Under the pieces are notes generated by a model. The model had not been told where the DNA came from and searched no databases. It saw only the letters and a program-made list of their open reading frames with translations. 64,000 nucleotides of DNA from Corynebacterium capitovis DSM 44611 (GTDB taxonomy: Bacteria; Actinomycetota; Actinomycetes; Mycobacteriales; Mycobacteriaceae). The DNA lies in NCBI RefSeq assembly GCF_030440535.1, contig NZ_CP047117.1, positions 124,001 through 188,000 of the forward strand, written 5' to 3'. The position numbers and the translations under genes are program-made. This document shows positions 17,823 to 25,951 of this stretch, piece after piece (within the stretch, counting starts at the first letter, position 1; every line of letters begins with the position of its first letter).

Positions 17823-17921
17823 CGCATGGCCCCGATATACAGTGTGGCCTGCCCCGGCCCAACCCCCCCGAGGCCGGGTTATCGACGGCCCGCGCACACC
17901 CCCCCGAGGCGCGGGCCGTCC
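17823..17921 (+). ncRNA. 6C RNA
   Basis: Two tandem stem-loops each display seven cytosines in the loop, the hallmark of the actinobacterial 6C RNA. Stem 1 is CCCGGCC (17853-17859) with GGCCGGG (17872-17878). Stem 2 is an 11-bp stem, ACGGCCCGCGC (17885-17895) with GCGCGGGCCGT (17909-17919). Position and orientation, between the HAD gene and ssd and reading toward ssd, match the 6C sRNA (B11) of M. tuberculosis. The second hairpin may also end transcription. C-rich loops in this family pair with G-rich ribosome-binding regions of target mRNAs. Ends are approximate. Confidence 0.9.
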
Positions 17922-17938
17922 CTTATGCCCGAGGCCAG

Positions 17939-17989
17939 TTATCCACAGCAATTGCGGTGACGTGTCACCGAAGAAGCGGGTTATCCCCA
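17939..17989. promoter_or_regulatory. DnaA-box-like motifs flanking a 16-bp palindrome, upstream of ssd
   Basis: TTATCCACA (17939-17947) is a perfect DnaA box. TTATCCCCA (17981-17989) differs by one base and TTATCGACG (17879-17887) by three. Between the first two lies the palindrome CGGTGAC-GT-GTCACCG (17955-17970), which looks like a repressor operator. The 336-base gap between the HAD gene and ssd holds the 6C RNA and this cluster and no credible coding sequence. Function is inferred. Confidence 0.4.
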
Positions 17990-18042
17990 GCCTGGTGCGC
18001 CACTGCATTGTTCCTGACCGCGCCCCCAAGGATTGTTGAGGC

Positions 18043-19092
18043 ATGACCTCAGCCATCACTCTGACAGAGCCGCTCCTCGTCGCAGTCGACGACGCGTCGG
18101 TTCACCCCGAGGCCATTCATATCGCGGCCGCCACGGGGCGCCCCATTGTCGACGTGGGCCCGGCTGATTCCCTCCTGCCAGATTACCCACGCGCCTACGC
18201 CGTGCTTCTCGACGTCACTTTTGCCGCCCAGACAGCACACCTGCCACCCCGGCCGGGCGTTTTCCTCGTCGGGGCCGATCTTGCCGACGTCGAAGCCACC
18301 GCCGCGATCTACCCGCACGTCTCTGGGTCGTTCGTGTTGCCCGCGCAGGCCGGTGACGTGCTTCGCGCCCTCAGCGCGCTGGCCAGCACCCGCCCGCTGG
18401 TTAAAAACAGAGGCCGCACCATCGCGGTCGTCGGGGCGGCGGGCGGTGTTGGGACATCGACATTCGGGGCGGCGCTCGCCCGACAAGCGGGAGCGGCACA
18501 CACGCCCACGCTTATCGACGCGGACCGTTACTCCGGCGGGTTGGATCTCCTCCTCGGCATAGAGGGTGAGATCGGCGCGAGGTGGGGTGAAATCGTCGTC
18601 GGCGAGGGAGCCGTGAACCGGGACGACGTGCGTCGCGCCCTGCCTGCGACGAAGGATGGGATTGCCGTGTTGACCCACGCTCGGACCACGGTCAATGACC
18701 CGTACGCATTGGACGGAGCAACGCTCGAGAGGTTGATCACCGCCGTCGGCGGGGCCGGGCTTACCGTCGTGGACGCGCCCGTCGACCTTCTCCCGCGGGT
18801 GGACGTAGTGGTGGTCCTGACCCCAGCCGAAGTACGCGGGGCCGCCGCGGCGGCCCGACTAGTGGCGGAATGCGCCGCGGCCGGCGCTACCTGCGCAATG
18901 GTGGTGCGGCACCGCGGTTGGTCCTCGCTGAGCGCACAGGAGGTCGAACGCGTCGCCCACACGCACGTGGTGGCGGAAGTGGGGAATATTCCGCGCCTTT
19001 CGCGGGTCGTGGAAACCTCGGGTCTGCCGCAGCGACTGCCCCGAGCCCTCGCCCGCGGCGCGGACGCAGTCCTGCGCGAGGTGGGCTTATGA
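18043..19092 (+). CDS. ssd: Septum-site-determining protein Ssd (CpaE/MinD-like)
   Basis: A 349-residue protein of the 'helicase/secretion neighborhood CpaE-like' family, related to TadZ/CpaE and MinD. An N-terminal receiver-like region (~1-115) is followed by a MinD-type domain. The P-loop reads VVGAAGGVGTST near residue 130 and lacks both the signature and the P-loop lysines, so ATPase activity is doubtful. The mycobacterial orthologue influences septation; in this cluster it may also place the Tad machine. It heads the operon and its stop overlaps tadA (ATGA). A weak Shine-Dalgarno (AAGGA) lies rather far upstream. Confidence 0.88.
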   Translation: MTSAITLTEPLLVAVDDASVHPEAIHIAAATGRPIVDVGPADSLLPDYPRAYAVLLDVTFAAQTAHLPPRPGVFLVGADLADVEATAAIYPHVSGSFVLPAQAGDVLRALSALASTRPLVKNRGRTIAVVGAAGGVGTSTFGAALARQAGAAHTPTLIDADRYSGGLDLLLGIEGEIGARWGEIVVGEGAVNRDDVRRALPATKDGIAVLTHARTTVNDPYALDGATLERLITAVGGAGLTVVDAPVDLLPRVDVVVVLTPAEVRGAAAAARLVAECAAAGATCAMVVRHRGWSSLSAQEVERVAHTHVVAEVGNIPRLSRVVETSGLPQRLPRALARGADAVLREVGL

Positions 19093-20204
19093 GCACCGAT
19101 TTCAGCCCGGCCGCGACGGACGCGGTGATCGAGCGGGTGCAACGCCGACTTGCCGATGAGCCCGGCGCGCCCGATCCCGCGCGGCTGGCGGCGCTGGTCC
19201 GAGAAGAAGCGGTGGTGATCAGCGACGTTGACCTCCTCGACGTGATGCGCAGACTGCGCGACGACTCCACGGGCGCAGGCTGCCTGGAGCCCCTCCTCGG
19301 CGGGCCGGATGTCACCGACGTGTGCGTCAACGGCCCCGACCGCGTCTACGTGGACCGGGGGTCGGGCTTGGAATTATCACCCGTGACGTTTAACTCCGAG
19401 GCAGAGGTCCGCCGCCTCGCCACGCGCTTTGCGGCGGGCTGCGGGCGCCGCCTCGACGACGCGCAGCCGTACTGCGACGGGCACCTCACCAGGGCGGACG
19501 GCACGCTCCTCAGGTTCCACGCCGTCTTGCCTCCCACCTCGCCGGCCGGGACATGTATCTCGCTTCGGGTACTGCGTCAAACCACGACGACACTGGCGGA
19601 GCTCGAGGCCGGCGGGTCCCTGAGTGCGGAGGCGGCCGGCGCGCTGCGCGAGATAGTCGAGAAGCGGAAGGCGTTTCTCGTCGTCGGAGGGACGGGCGCG
19701 GGAAAGACGACGCTTCTGTCGGCGATGCTGGCCGAAGTCCCGCACCACGAGCGCATCGTCGCCATCGAGGACACCCTTGAGCTCGCACCCGTCCATCCAC
19801 ACGTCGTGAACTTGACTACCCGCGGTAACAACGCGGAGGGGGTGGGACGCATATCCATCGCGGAGCTGGTGCGCCAGGCATTGCGCATGCGGCCCGACCG
19901 AATCGTCGTCGGTGAGATCCGGGGAGCAGAGGTCGTGGACCTCCTGGCAGCTCTCAACACAGGCCACGACGGGGGCGCTGGCACGCTCCACGCCAACTCC
20001 ATCGGAGAGGTCTCGGCGCGGCTCGAAGCTCTCGCCGCCCTGGGCGGGTTGGACCGGCCTGGCCTGCATTCTCAGCTTTCGGCGGCGGTGGATTTCGTGA
20101 TCGTGGTCAAGCGCCACCCCGACGGGCGTCGTGTCGTACATCAGATTGGCGCCGTCGAGGGCAACCCCGTCACGATCCGCGTGACCTGGGAGGCGGCGCC
20201 ATGA
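19089..20204 (+). CDS. tadA: TadA/CpaF-type secretion ATPase
   Basis: A 371-residue type II/IV secretion ATPase. The N-terminal domain includes PLLGGPDVTDVCVNGPDRVYVDRG. Walker A is G200-G-T-G-A-G-K206-T. The Asp box (IVAIEDTLEL), Walker B (DRIVVGEIRGAE) and His box (GHDGGAGTLHAN) follow in order. It powers assembly of Flp/Tad pili or a related pseudopilus. The start overlaps the ssd stop by four bases and the stop overlaps tadB by four, so this is a tightly coupled operon. Confidence 0.96.
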   Translation: MSTDFSPAATDAVIERVQRRLADEPGAPDPARLAALVREEAVVISDVDLLDVMRRLRDDSTGAGCLEPLLGGPDVTDVCVNGPDRVYVDRGSGLELSPVTFNSEAEVRRLATRFAAGCGRRLDDAQPYCDGHLTRADGTLLRFHAVLPPTSPAGTCISLRVLRQTTTTLAELEAGGSLSAEAAGALREIVEKRKAFLVVGGTGAGKTTLLSAMLAEVPHHERIVAIEDTLELAPVHPHVVNLTTRGNNAEGVGRISIAELVRQALRMRPDRIVVGEIRGAEVVDLLAALNTGHDGGAGTLHANSIGEVSARLEALAALGGLDRPGLHSQLSAAVDFVIVVKRHPDGRRVVHQIGAVEGNPVTIRVTWEAAP

Positions 20205-20977
20205 CGCTGCTGTGGCTCGCGGGGGCCGCGTTGATCAGCCCCATACCTCCGAGCAGGCGCCTCGGGGGCCGGTATCCCCGGTCGCGCCGGGCACTCATCC
20301 CCACGCTCGGTGGCGCGGTGGCCGCCGTCGCGCTGGCGTCCATCGTGGCCGACCGCGCCACCGTGGTCATCTCCGGATGCATCGTGGCGGCCACGGTCAT
20401 CCGCACTCTCTCTCGCCGCCGGCAGGTGAAGCAGCGAACCCGATCCCGCGAGTTCATCGCGGGTTTCCTCGGTCATCTCGTCTCCCATCTGCAGGCCGGC
20501 TCATCGCTTTTCGACGCCACCGCGGCCTCCGCCGAGCGACTCCCCACAGACACCCCGCCCGGCCTCATCCGCGAGATCCGTCGCGCGGTTGCGGCCGCGC
20601 AATCGGGGGGCGCCCCCGAGCACGCCCTAACGTCTGCGGACACCCCGGAGCTGCGGGAGGTGGGTGCGCTGTGGGCGCTCGCAACGTCCCGCGGGCTGCC
20701 CATCGCGGAACTGCTCCGCGGGTCCCGCGACAGGATCGACCACGAGTTGCGCCACCACGCGGCGACGGAGGCCGCGTTGGCGGGACCGAAAACAACGGCC
20801 GTGGTGCTCTCCGCCCTGCCCCTGGCAGGCATCGCGATGGGCACCGCGATGGGTGCTCACCCCCTGCGCATTCTCTTCGGCGGGGGTGTGGGCGGAATCC
20901 TCCTGCTCGTGGGCACGATTTTGGTTTGCGCCGGTTACCTCGCGTGCGCCTACATCATCGAGGGGGCGGCGTCATGA
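20201..20977 (+). CDS. tadB: TadB-like pilus assembly membrane protein
   Basis: A 258-residue inner-membrane protein with a T2SSF-type core (EFIAGFLGHLVSHLQAGSSLFDATAASAERL). There are two hydrophobic segments near residues 30-65 and two near the C-terminus (~200-255). It is the platform protein partner of TadA and TadC. It is shorter than TadB of well-studied Tad systems. ATGA overlaps at both ends couple it to tadA and tadC. Confidence 0.88.
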   Translation: MTLLWLAGAALISPIPPSRRLGGRYPRSRRALIPTLGGAVAAVALASIVADRATVVISGCIVAATVIRTLSRRRQVKQRTRSREFIAGFLGHLVSHLQAGSSLFDATAASAERLPTDTPPGLIREIRRAVAAAQSGGAPEHALTSADTPELREVGALWALATSRGLPIAELLRGSRDRIDHELRHHAATEAALAGPKTTAVVLSALPLAGIAMGTAMGAHPLRILFGGGVGGILLLVGTILVCAGYLACAYIIEGAAS

Positions 20978-21537
20978 TGGTGGCGTTCTCGTTCGTGCTG
21001 TTCGCCGCGGCATTCGCCGTCTCCCCGGCGCCGGCGTTCGAGCGCATATCCACCACGAAGACACCGCGGGACGGCCCCGCCCGGTGCCATGCGGACCAGA
21101 TCCGCATGGCCGGGGACATCGAGCTCTTCGCAGCCTGCTTCCGCGCGGGCATGCCGGCGGCTTCCGCCGCCGCGGCGGTTGCCGAGTCCCACTCGACCCC
21201 GCGCCCCACAACGGAGGCGTGGCGCACCGTGGCCGCGCTGGCTGCCTTGGGCGCAGAACCGGACCGGGCCTGGGAAGAGATGCGTCACCTTCCGGGCGGG
21301 CCGGATCTCGCTAACCTGGTCGTCCTTTCGGGCTCCTCGGGCACCGCGATCGCAGCTGGTTGTGAACGCATCGCGAACCGCCTCCGCTGCGCTGCCGGTG
21401 ACGAAGCCACGGCGAAAGCCGAGCGCGCCGGCGTCCTCATCGCCATCCCCTTGACCGCCTTCTTCCTCCCTGCGTTCTTCGTCCTTGGTCTGGCACCTGT
21501 CGTCCTGGGTCTCGCAGGAAGTCTCACCACCCACTAG
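20974..21537 (+). CDS. tadC: TadC-like pilus assembly membrane protein
   Basis: A 187-residue T2SSF-domain protein, roughly half to two thirds the usual TadC length. The core segment DIELFAACFRAGMPAASAAAAVAESH is recognisable, with an N-terminal hydrophobic segment and a C-terminal pair of helices (VLIAIPLTAFFLPAFFVLGLAPVVLG). It begins at ATG 20974, overlapping the tadB stop. It is the second platform protein of the system. Confidence 0.85.
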   Translation: MMVAFSFVLFAAAFAVSPAPAFERISTTKTPRDGPARCHADQIRMAGDIELFAACFRAGMPAASAAAAVAESHSTPRPTTEAWRTVAALAALGAEPDRAWEEMRHLPGGPDLANLVVLSGSSGTAIAAGCERIANRLRCAAGDEATAKAERAGVLIAIPLTAFFLPAFFVLGLAPVVLGLAGSLTTH

Positions 21538-21566
21538 TTCACCGCGTTAAGAAAGGAATCCCCACT

Positions 21567-21779
21567 ATGTTCCACCTCTACCTCCGCGCGACTACTTTCC
21601 TTGGGGCGCGCCTTCGCACCCTCGGCAATGACCGGGGAATGTCCACGATCGAATACGCCTTCGGGTCCCTGGCTGCGGCGGCTTTGGCCGGGGTGCTCTA
21701 TATGGTCGTCAACGGCAACGGGGTTGTCTCGGCCATCGAGGGAGTCATCACCGACGCCCTAAGCAACAAGCCGGGTTAA
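21567..21779 (+). CDS. Flp-like pilin, DUF4244 family
   Basis: A 70-residue pilin-like protein. A basic N-terminus (about 24 residues) ends in G-M-S-T-I-E-Y, followed by one hydrophobic helix (AFGSLAAAALAGVLYMVV). This is a prepilin peptidase type signal with cleavage expected after the glycine and the +5 glutamate conserved. It is the probable major subunit. A Shine-Dalgarno (AAGAAAGGAA) lies 7-10 bases upstream. No prepilin peptidase is encoded in this window. The stop overlaps the next ATG by one base (TAATG). Confidence 0.88.
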   Translation: MFHLYLRATTFLGARLRTLGNDRGMSTIEYAFGSLAAAALAGVLYMVVNGNGVVSAIEGVITDALSNKPG

Positions 21780-22072
21780 TGCTTCGCGACGACACGGGTT
21801 CCGTCACCGTCGAAGCAGCGCTGTCGCTGGCCGTGCTCGTGACGGTGGCGGCCGCGATCGTTGCCGGTATCGCGACGATGGCCGCCTACATTGCGGCGGT
21901 CGACGTGGCGGGCGCGGCGGCTCGCGCGCACGCTATCGGCGTGGACTACACCCCTCCTCGTGGGAGCGTTACCGTTACTGAGGCTGCTGGAATGGTAACT
22001 GTTTCAGCCGAGGTTCCGGGTCCGCTGATGTCCATGCAGGCCTCGGCAGTGTTCCCCGTGGAGTTCCGATGA
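21779..22072 (+). CDS. TadE-like pseudopilin
   Basis: A 97-residue protein with N-terminal D-x-GSVTVEAALSLAVLVTVAAAIVAG, a TadE-type class IV signal with glutamate in the hydrophobic helix, and a short extracytoplasmic domain. It is likely a minor pseudopilin. It is coupled to the Flp gene in front and overlaps the next gene by four bases (ATGA). Confidence 0.82.
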   Translation: MLRDDTGSVTVEAALSLAVLVTVAAAIVAGIATMAAYIAAVDVAGAAARAHAIGVDYTPPRGSVTVTEAAGMVTVSAEVPGPLMSMQASAVFPVEFR

Positions 22073-22398
22073 CGGGATTGAAACGGCTTGAACGCGACGA
22101 CGGTTACGCGACCGTCACGTCGGCGGGGATCATTGCGGCGGTCTTCGGCCTGCTCCTTGTCGTGGCGGGTCTTGGGGCGAAGGTGGCCGATTCGCACCGG
22201 GCGCGTGTCGCCACGGATCTCGCCGCTGTGGCCGCTGCAACAGCGCACTACGTTGGCGCAGACGCGTGCTCCGCGGCCCGCCGCACGGCAGAAGCCAATG
22301 GCGCGACCGTTCGCGATTGCCGCATGGTGGGCACGGATGTCGAGGTCACGGCTACGGTGCGCGCGTCGGCGTCGACGTCGCGGGCGGGTCCGCTCTAG
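22069..22398 (+). CDS. Helicase/secretion neighborhood TadE-like protein
   Basis: A 109-residue protein with one N-terminal helix (DDGYATVTSAGIIAAVFGLLLVVAGLGAKVADSH) and a small domain containing two cysteines (ADACSAARRTAEANGATVRDC) that probably form a disulfide outside the membrane. It matches the TadE/TadG-like family defined by this neighbourhood in Actinobacteria (Rv3654c type). It ends the operon; its stop codon shares CTAG with the stop of the convergent helicase. Confidence 0.82.
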   Translation: MTGLKRLERDDGYATVTSAGIIAAVFGLLLVVAGLGAKVADSHRARVATDLAAVAAATAHYVGADACSAARRTAEANGATVRDCRMVGTDVEVTATVRASASTSRAGPL

Positions 22399-24722
22399 CC
22401 GGTCATGGTGACCAGCGCGCCCAGCAACGTCAACGCGGCTTGCTTATCCAGTGGCTGGTTGCCGTTTCCACACTTCGGCGACTGGACGCAGGAGGGGCAC
22501 CCCGACTGGCAGGGGCAGGAGCGCACTGCGTCGAAGGTCGCCGCGATCCATTCGGCGAAGCGGGCGAAACCCTCGTCGGCGAAACCCGCACCGCCCGGAT
22601 GGCCGTCATAGACGAACACCGTGGGCAGCATGGTGTCGTGGTGGAGCGCCGTCGACACCCCGCCAATGTCCCACCGATCGCAGGTGGCCAGCAGGGGGAG
22701 GAGGCCGATGGCTGCGTGCTCGGCCGCGTGCAGCGCGCCCGGCACCTCGGCGGGTGACACCCCGGCGGCATCGAGGACGAGCGGGTCGAGGCTGTAGGCA
22801 ACCGCGCGGGTGACAAGGCGCTGCTGGGGCAGGTCGAGCGGAATGTGCTCTGACACCGTGCCATCGGCGAGTCTGACAACGTACCCAGTGACGTGGTCAA
22901 CGACTTCGACGTCGACGTTGGCTACCCAGAGACCGGGGGAGGGGTTGTCTAACCGGGACGGCTCTCCGAGAATGCTGATTTCTGTGGTCGATCGCGCCTG
23001 CGTGGTGTAATCCGGCTGCGCTGGGACGGCTAAGGCGACGTAATTATGAAGGTCAAGGGTATCGATCACGAAGTGGTTGCCCTGGTGAATGTAGACCGCG
23101 CCGCCGTGCACCTGGCTCATGGCTCGAGCGGTGTCGACGGTGCCCAGCAAGCGCCCGTCGGTTTGGTCTACGATCATGACTTCGCTGCCGGAACCGCCTC
23201 GCAAGCTGACGCTCGCATGCGCGTTTTCGGGGCTGATGTCACCGGAGAGCTGCGGCACAGCGAACCAACCACGCGGGCGCCGCCGCAATAGTCCCTCGCT
23301 CGCCAGCTCGTCGACGACCGCGCGGGCGCCGAAGGCGTCGACGTCGACTTCGGAGAGGGGCTGTTCCACCGCGGCGCAGTAGATGTGGCCGCGCAGGACG
23401 TAGGGGTTGTGCGGGTCAAACACGCTGTTTTCCACAGGTCGGCCGAGCAGCGCCTCGGGGTGGTGGACTAGATAGGTGTCCATCGGTTCATCGCGTGCCA
23501 CGAGGACGGCAAGCGACCCCTGGCCGCGGCGCCCCGCCCGCCCCGCTTGCTGCCGGAACGACGCTACCGTGCCGGGGAACCCCGCCATCACGACGGCATC
23601 GAGCCCGCCCACGTCGATTCCCAGCTCTAACGCGTTGGTGGTGGCCAGGCCGAGGAGGGTGCCGTCGTCAAGTGCTCGCTCGAGCGCACGGCGGTCCTCG
23701 GCGAGGTACCCGGCGCGGTACGAGGCAACTCGGCTCGCAAGGTCTGCGCGACCCTGCGCGGCCAGGTCCTCGTGGGCGCGCATGGCGACGACCTCGGCGG
23801 AACGACGCGAGCGCACGAAGGTAAGCGTGCGAGCGCCCTGAGTGAGCAGAGCGGACATCAGGTCGGCGGATTCGGTCGTGGCGGCGCGGCGCACTGGAGC
23901 GCCGTTGTCGCCCTCGGCTCCCTCGATGAACCCTGGTTCCCACAGCGCGATGGTGCGCGAACCGGCGGGAGAGCCATCCTCGGTGACGGGGGTGACGGGC
24001 CGCCCGCACAACCGTGAGGCCTGTGCGGCCGGGTGGGCCGCCGTTGCGGAGGCGAATATAAGGACGGGGTGGGCGCCGTACGCGTGCGCGAGGCGGAGGA
24101 GACGGCGCAGTACCAACGCCACGTTGGCTCCGAAGACACCCCGATAGGCGTGGCACTCATCAACCACGATGTAGCACAGGTGGCGCAGGAGTCGAACCCA
24201 CCTCTGGTGATTGCGCAGGATGCCGGCGTGGAGCATGTCCGGATTGGTGAAGATGAATCTACTGGCCTCGCGGATCGGGCCGCGCGCCTCAGGGGGAGTG
24301 TCACCGTCGTAGGGAGCGGCGTGGACCCCGGCAGGGGCGAGGCGCGTGACCGCGTGGAGCTGGTCCGATCCAAGCGCCTTGGTGGGGGTGAGGTATATCG
24401 CGCACGCTTGGGGGTCGCGGGCCAAGCGCGTGAGCACGGGCAACTGGTAACCGAGCGATTTGCCGGAGGCAGTGCCGGTGGCGACGACGACATCGCGCCC
24501 CGCCCAGGCGAGGTCCGCGGTCAGCGCTTGGTGGATGTAGGGGCGGGTGAGGTTGGCGTCGACAAGCGAGGCTTTGAGCCCCTCGTCGACCCACTCAGGC
24601 CACTCGGCGTAGCGCGCGGGCCGGGCCGGTATTTCCTCGACGTGCGTGAGCGACGCGGCAGGAAAGCGCGCGCGCAGCTCGGAAAGGAGCTCACCGCCAT
24701 ACGAGCTGGACACAAGAATCAC
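22395..24722 (-). CDS. DEAD/DEAH-box helicase with DUF1998-type zinc-binding C-terminus
   Basis: A ~775-residue superfamily 2 helicase. The Walker A motif is ATGTASGKS near residue 82 and the DExH box is VDECH near 187. Motif SAT (FASATAAHP) and helicase motif VI ([12 protein letters not shown]) follow. The C-terminal part has the cysteine set [20 protein letters not shown] of the DUF1998/MrfA-like helicases, one of which repairs mitomycin C damage in Bacillus. It is the helicase of the 'helicase/secretion neighborhood'. The start is uncertain: GTG at 24722, or GTG at 24713; no clear Shine-Dalgarno. Confidence 0.9.
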   Translation of the reverse strand: MILVSSSYGGELLSELRARFPAASLTHVEEIPARPARYAEWPEWVDEGLKASLVDANLTRPYIHQALTADLAWAGRDVVVATGTASGKSLGYQLPVLTRLARDPQACAIYLTPTKALGSDQLHAVTRLAPAGVHAAPYDGDTPPEARGPIREASRFIFTNPDMLHAGILRNHQRWVRLLRHLCYIVVDECHAYRGVFGANVALVLRRLLRLAHAYGAHPVLIFASATAAHPAAQASRLCGRPVTPVTEDGSPAGSRTIALWEPGFIEGAEGDNGAPVRRAATTESADLMSALLTQGARTLTFVRSRRSAEVVAMRAHEDLAAQGRADLASRVASYRAGYLAEDRRALERALDDGTLLGLATTNALELGIDVGGLDAVVMAGFPGTVASFRQQAGRAGRRGQGSLAVLVARDEPMDTYLVHHPEALLGRPVENSVFDPHNPYVLRGHIYCAAVEQPLSEVDVDAFGARAVVDELASEGLLRRRPRGWFAVPQLSGDISPENAHASVSLRGGSGSEVMIVDQTDGRLLGTVDTARAMSQVHGGAVYIHQGNHFVIDTLDLHNYVALAVPAQPDYTTQARSTTEISILGEPSRLDNPSPGLWVANVDVEVVDHVTGYVVRLADGTVSEHIPLDLPQQRLVTRAVAYSLDPLVLDAAGVSPAEVPGALHAAEHAAIGLLPLLATCDRWDIGGVSTALHHDTMLPTVFVYDGHPGGAGFADEGFARFAEWIAATFDAVRSCPCQSGCPSCVQSPKCGNGNQPLDKQAALTLLGALVTMTG

Positions 24723-24854
24723 CCCCGGAATGGCCAATAGATTCGGGAAATTATGCCACCCACTGGCGCGGCTGGGTATTCCATGGCACAATAGCCTTCG
24801 GTCGCAGAATTTGTGCGCGCCTTTGAGGGTGCTCGTGGGTTTTTGTTACGCGGG

Positions 24855-24879
24855 CACCAGGTCCTTTCGGGTCCTGGTG
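24855..24879 (+). promoter_or_regulatory. Hairpin in the cspA leader
   Basis: CACCAGG (24855-24861) pairs with CCTGGTG (24873-24879) around an 11-base loop, 45 bases before the cspA start. Cold-shock mRNAs commonly have structured 5' leaders that control stability or translation with temperature. That this hairpin does so is inference. Confidence 0.4.
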
Positions 24880-24924
24880 ATCGACAGACCGTTCATTGCC
24901 AGTTTCAATCGAAAGGTACTTCAC

Positions 24925-25128
24925 ATGGCAACCGGAACAATCAAGTGGTTCAACGCCGAAAAGGGCTTCGGCTTCATCGCCCCGGACGACGGCTCCGCTG
25001 ACGTCTTCGTTCACTACTCCGAGATCCAGGGCAGCGGTTTCCGCACCCTCGAGGAGAACCAGCAGGTCGAGTTCGAGATCGGCGAGGGTGCCAAGGGCCC
25101 GCAGGCTCAGAAGGTGCGCGCTCTCTAA
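24925..25128 (+). CDS. cspA: Cold shock protein
   Basis: A 67-residue single cold-shock domain. RNP1 is KGFGFI and RNP2 is VFVHY, and the sequence starts [16 protein letters not shown]. It binds single-stranded nucleic acids as an RNA chaperone. The start has GAAAGG about eight bases upstream. A leader of more than 100 bases with a hairpin precedes it. A clear terminator follows. The position between the helicase and topA is conserved in mycobacteria. Confidence 0.97.
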   Translation: MATGTIKWFNAEKGFGFIAPDDGSADVFVHYSEIQGSGFRTLEENQQVEFEIGEGAKGPQAQKVRAL

Positions 25129-25144
25129 GCTGCCCTTCAGCATC

Positions 25145-25172
25145 AATCCCCCTCCCCGGAGGGGGATTTTTT
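25145..25172 (+). terminator. Rho-independent terminator of cspA
   Basis: AATCCCCCTCC pairs with GGAGGGGGATT around CCC and is followed by a run of T on the plus strand. The inverted repeat also has A residues on its left side, so it may serve the convergent dedA-like gene weakly as well. Confidence 0.88.
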
Positions 25173-25176
25173 CTGT

Positions 25177-25803
25177 CTAGAGGGATGAGACCCCGCGCCT
25201 AACATCGTTCCAGTCGAAGAGTTTCGCCTGCAGCCGCTGGATGAGCAGCCCGACGAGCGAACCGAGCACGACGCCCACCACCATCGCCAGCAAGGGGTAA
25301 TTAGCAAAGAGCGTCCCGCCGAGGTAGCCCACCCCCACGGAGAGGCACGCCCATACCACGACGCCGATGGTGTCGTAGATAAAAAAGGCGGCCCAGCTGT
25401 ACCCAGCCGAGGCCAGCACGATCGTGGCTACCCAGCGCGCCCAGGGGAGGAAGCGCGCGACGATGATCGTCGCGCCGGCGCCTCGGCTCATGTTGCGGCG
25501 CACCCAGGAGATGGATGCACCTGCGCGGGAATCGGGATCGAGGCGGTCGACGACCTTAATCAGGCGGTGCCCGAAGTGGAAACAGAGGTTGTCGCCGATG
25601 ATCGCCCCGATCACCGCGGCGGCAATCACCCCCCACGGGTCGGGCACGCCCTTGGCGGCCGAGAAGGCCCCCGCCAGGTTCAGCACCGATTCCGAAGGAA
25701 CGATGGGTGCGAGAGCGTCGCACACGATAATCACGCCGACCAGCGGATAGAACAGCGGCATCTGCATAAGCTGTTCGAAGAAGTGGATCAGCGAATTGAT
25801 CAC
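25177..25803 (-). CDS. DedA family membrane protein
   Basis: A 208-residue polytopic protein of the DedA/SNARE-associated family. Conserved features are PIVPSESVLNLAGAF, the GDNLCFHFGHRLI stretch and the FLPWARWVATIVLASAGYSWAAFF segment with its functional arginines. Members are linked to membrane homeostasis, undecaprenyl- or phospholipid transport and proton-dependent physiology. I choose GTG 25803, preceded by AAGGAGA at eight bases, over the longer upstream frame. Convergent with cspA. Confidence 0.9.
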   Translation of the reverse strand: MINSLIHFFEQLMQMPLFYPLVGVIIVCDALAPIVPSESVLNLAGAFSAAKGVPDPWGVIAAAVIGAIIGDNLCFHFGHRLIKVVDRLDPDSRAGASISWVRRNMSRGAGATIIVARFLPWARWVATIVLASAGYSWAAFFIYDTIGVVVWACLSVGVGYLGGTLFANYPLLAMVVGVVLGSLVGLLIQRLQAKLFDWNDVRRGVSSL

Positions 25804-25951
25804 GTCGAAGGTCTCCTTCCGCACGGCCCCGCGGGGTGCGGGCGACCACACAAAGTGTAACGACGGGGGAAGGGGAAAGGGGGCATGGTACAAATAGGGG
25901 AGTTTTTGGTATCCGAGGTGGAACTATTGGTAGCGCGTCCTGAGGAGAGAG

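Noticed and set aside
18870-19088. An upstream extension of TadA into ssd.
   Set aside because: The extension has no TadA homology; the ATG at 19089 overlaps the ssd stop in the usual ATGA coupling.
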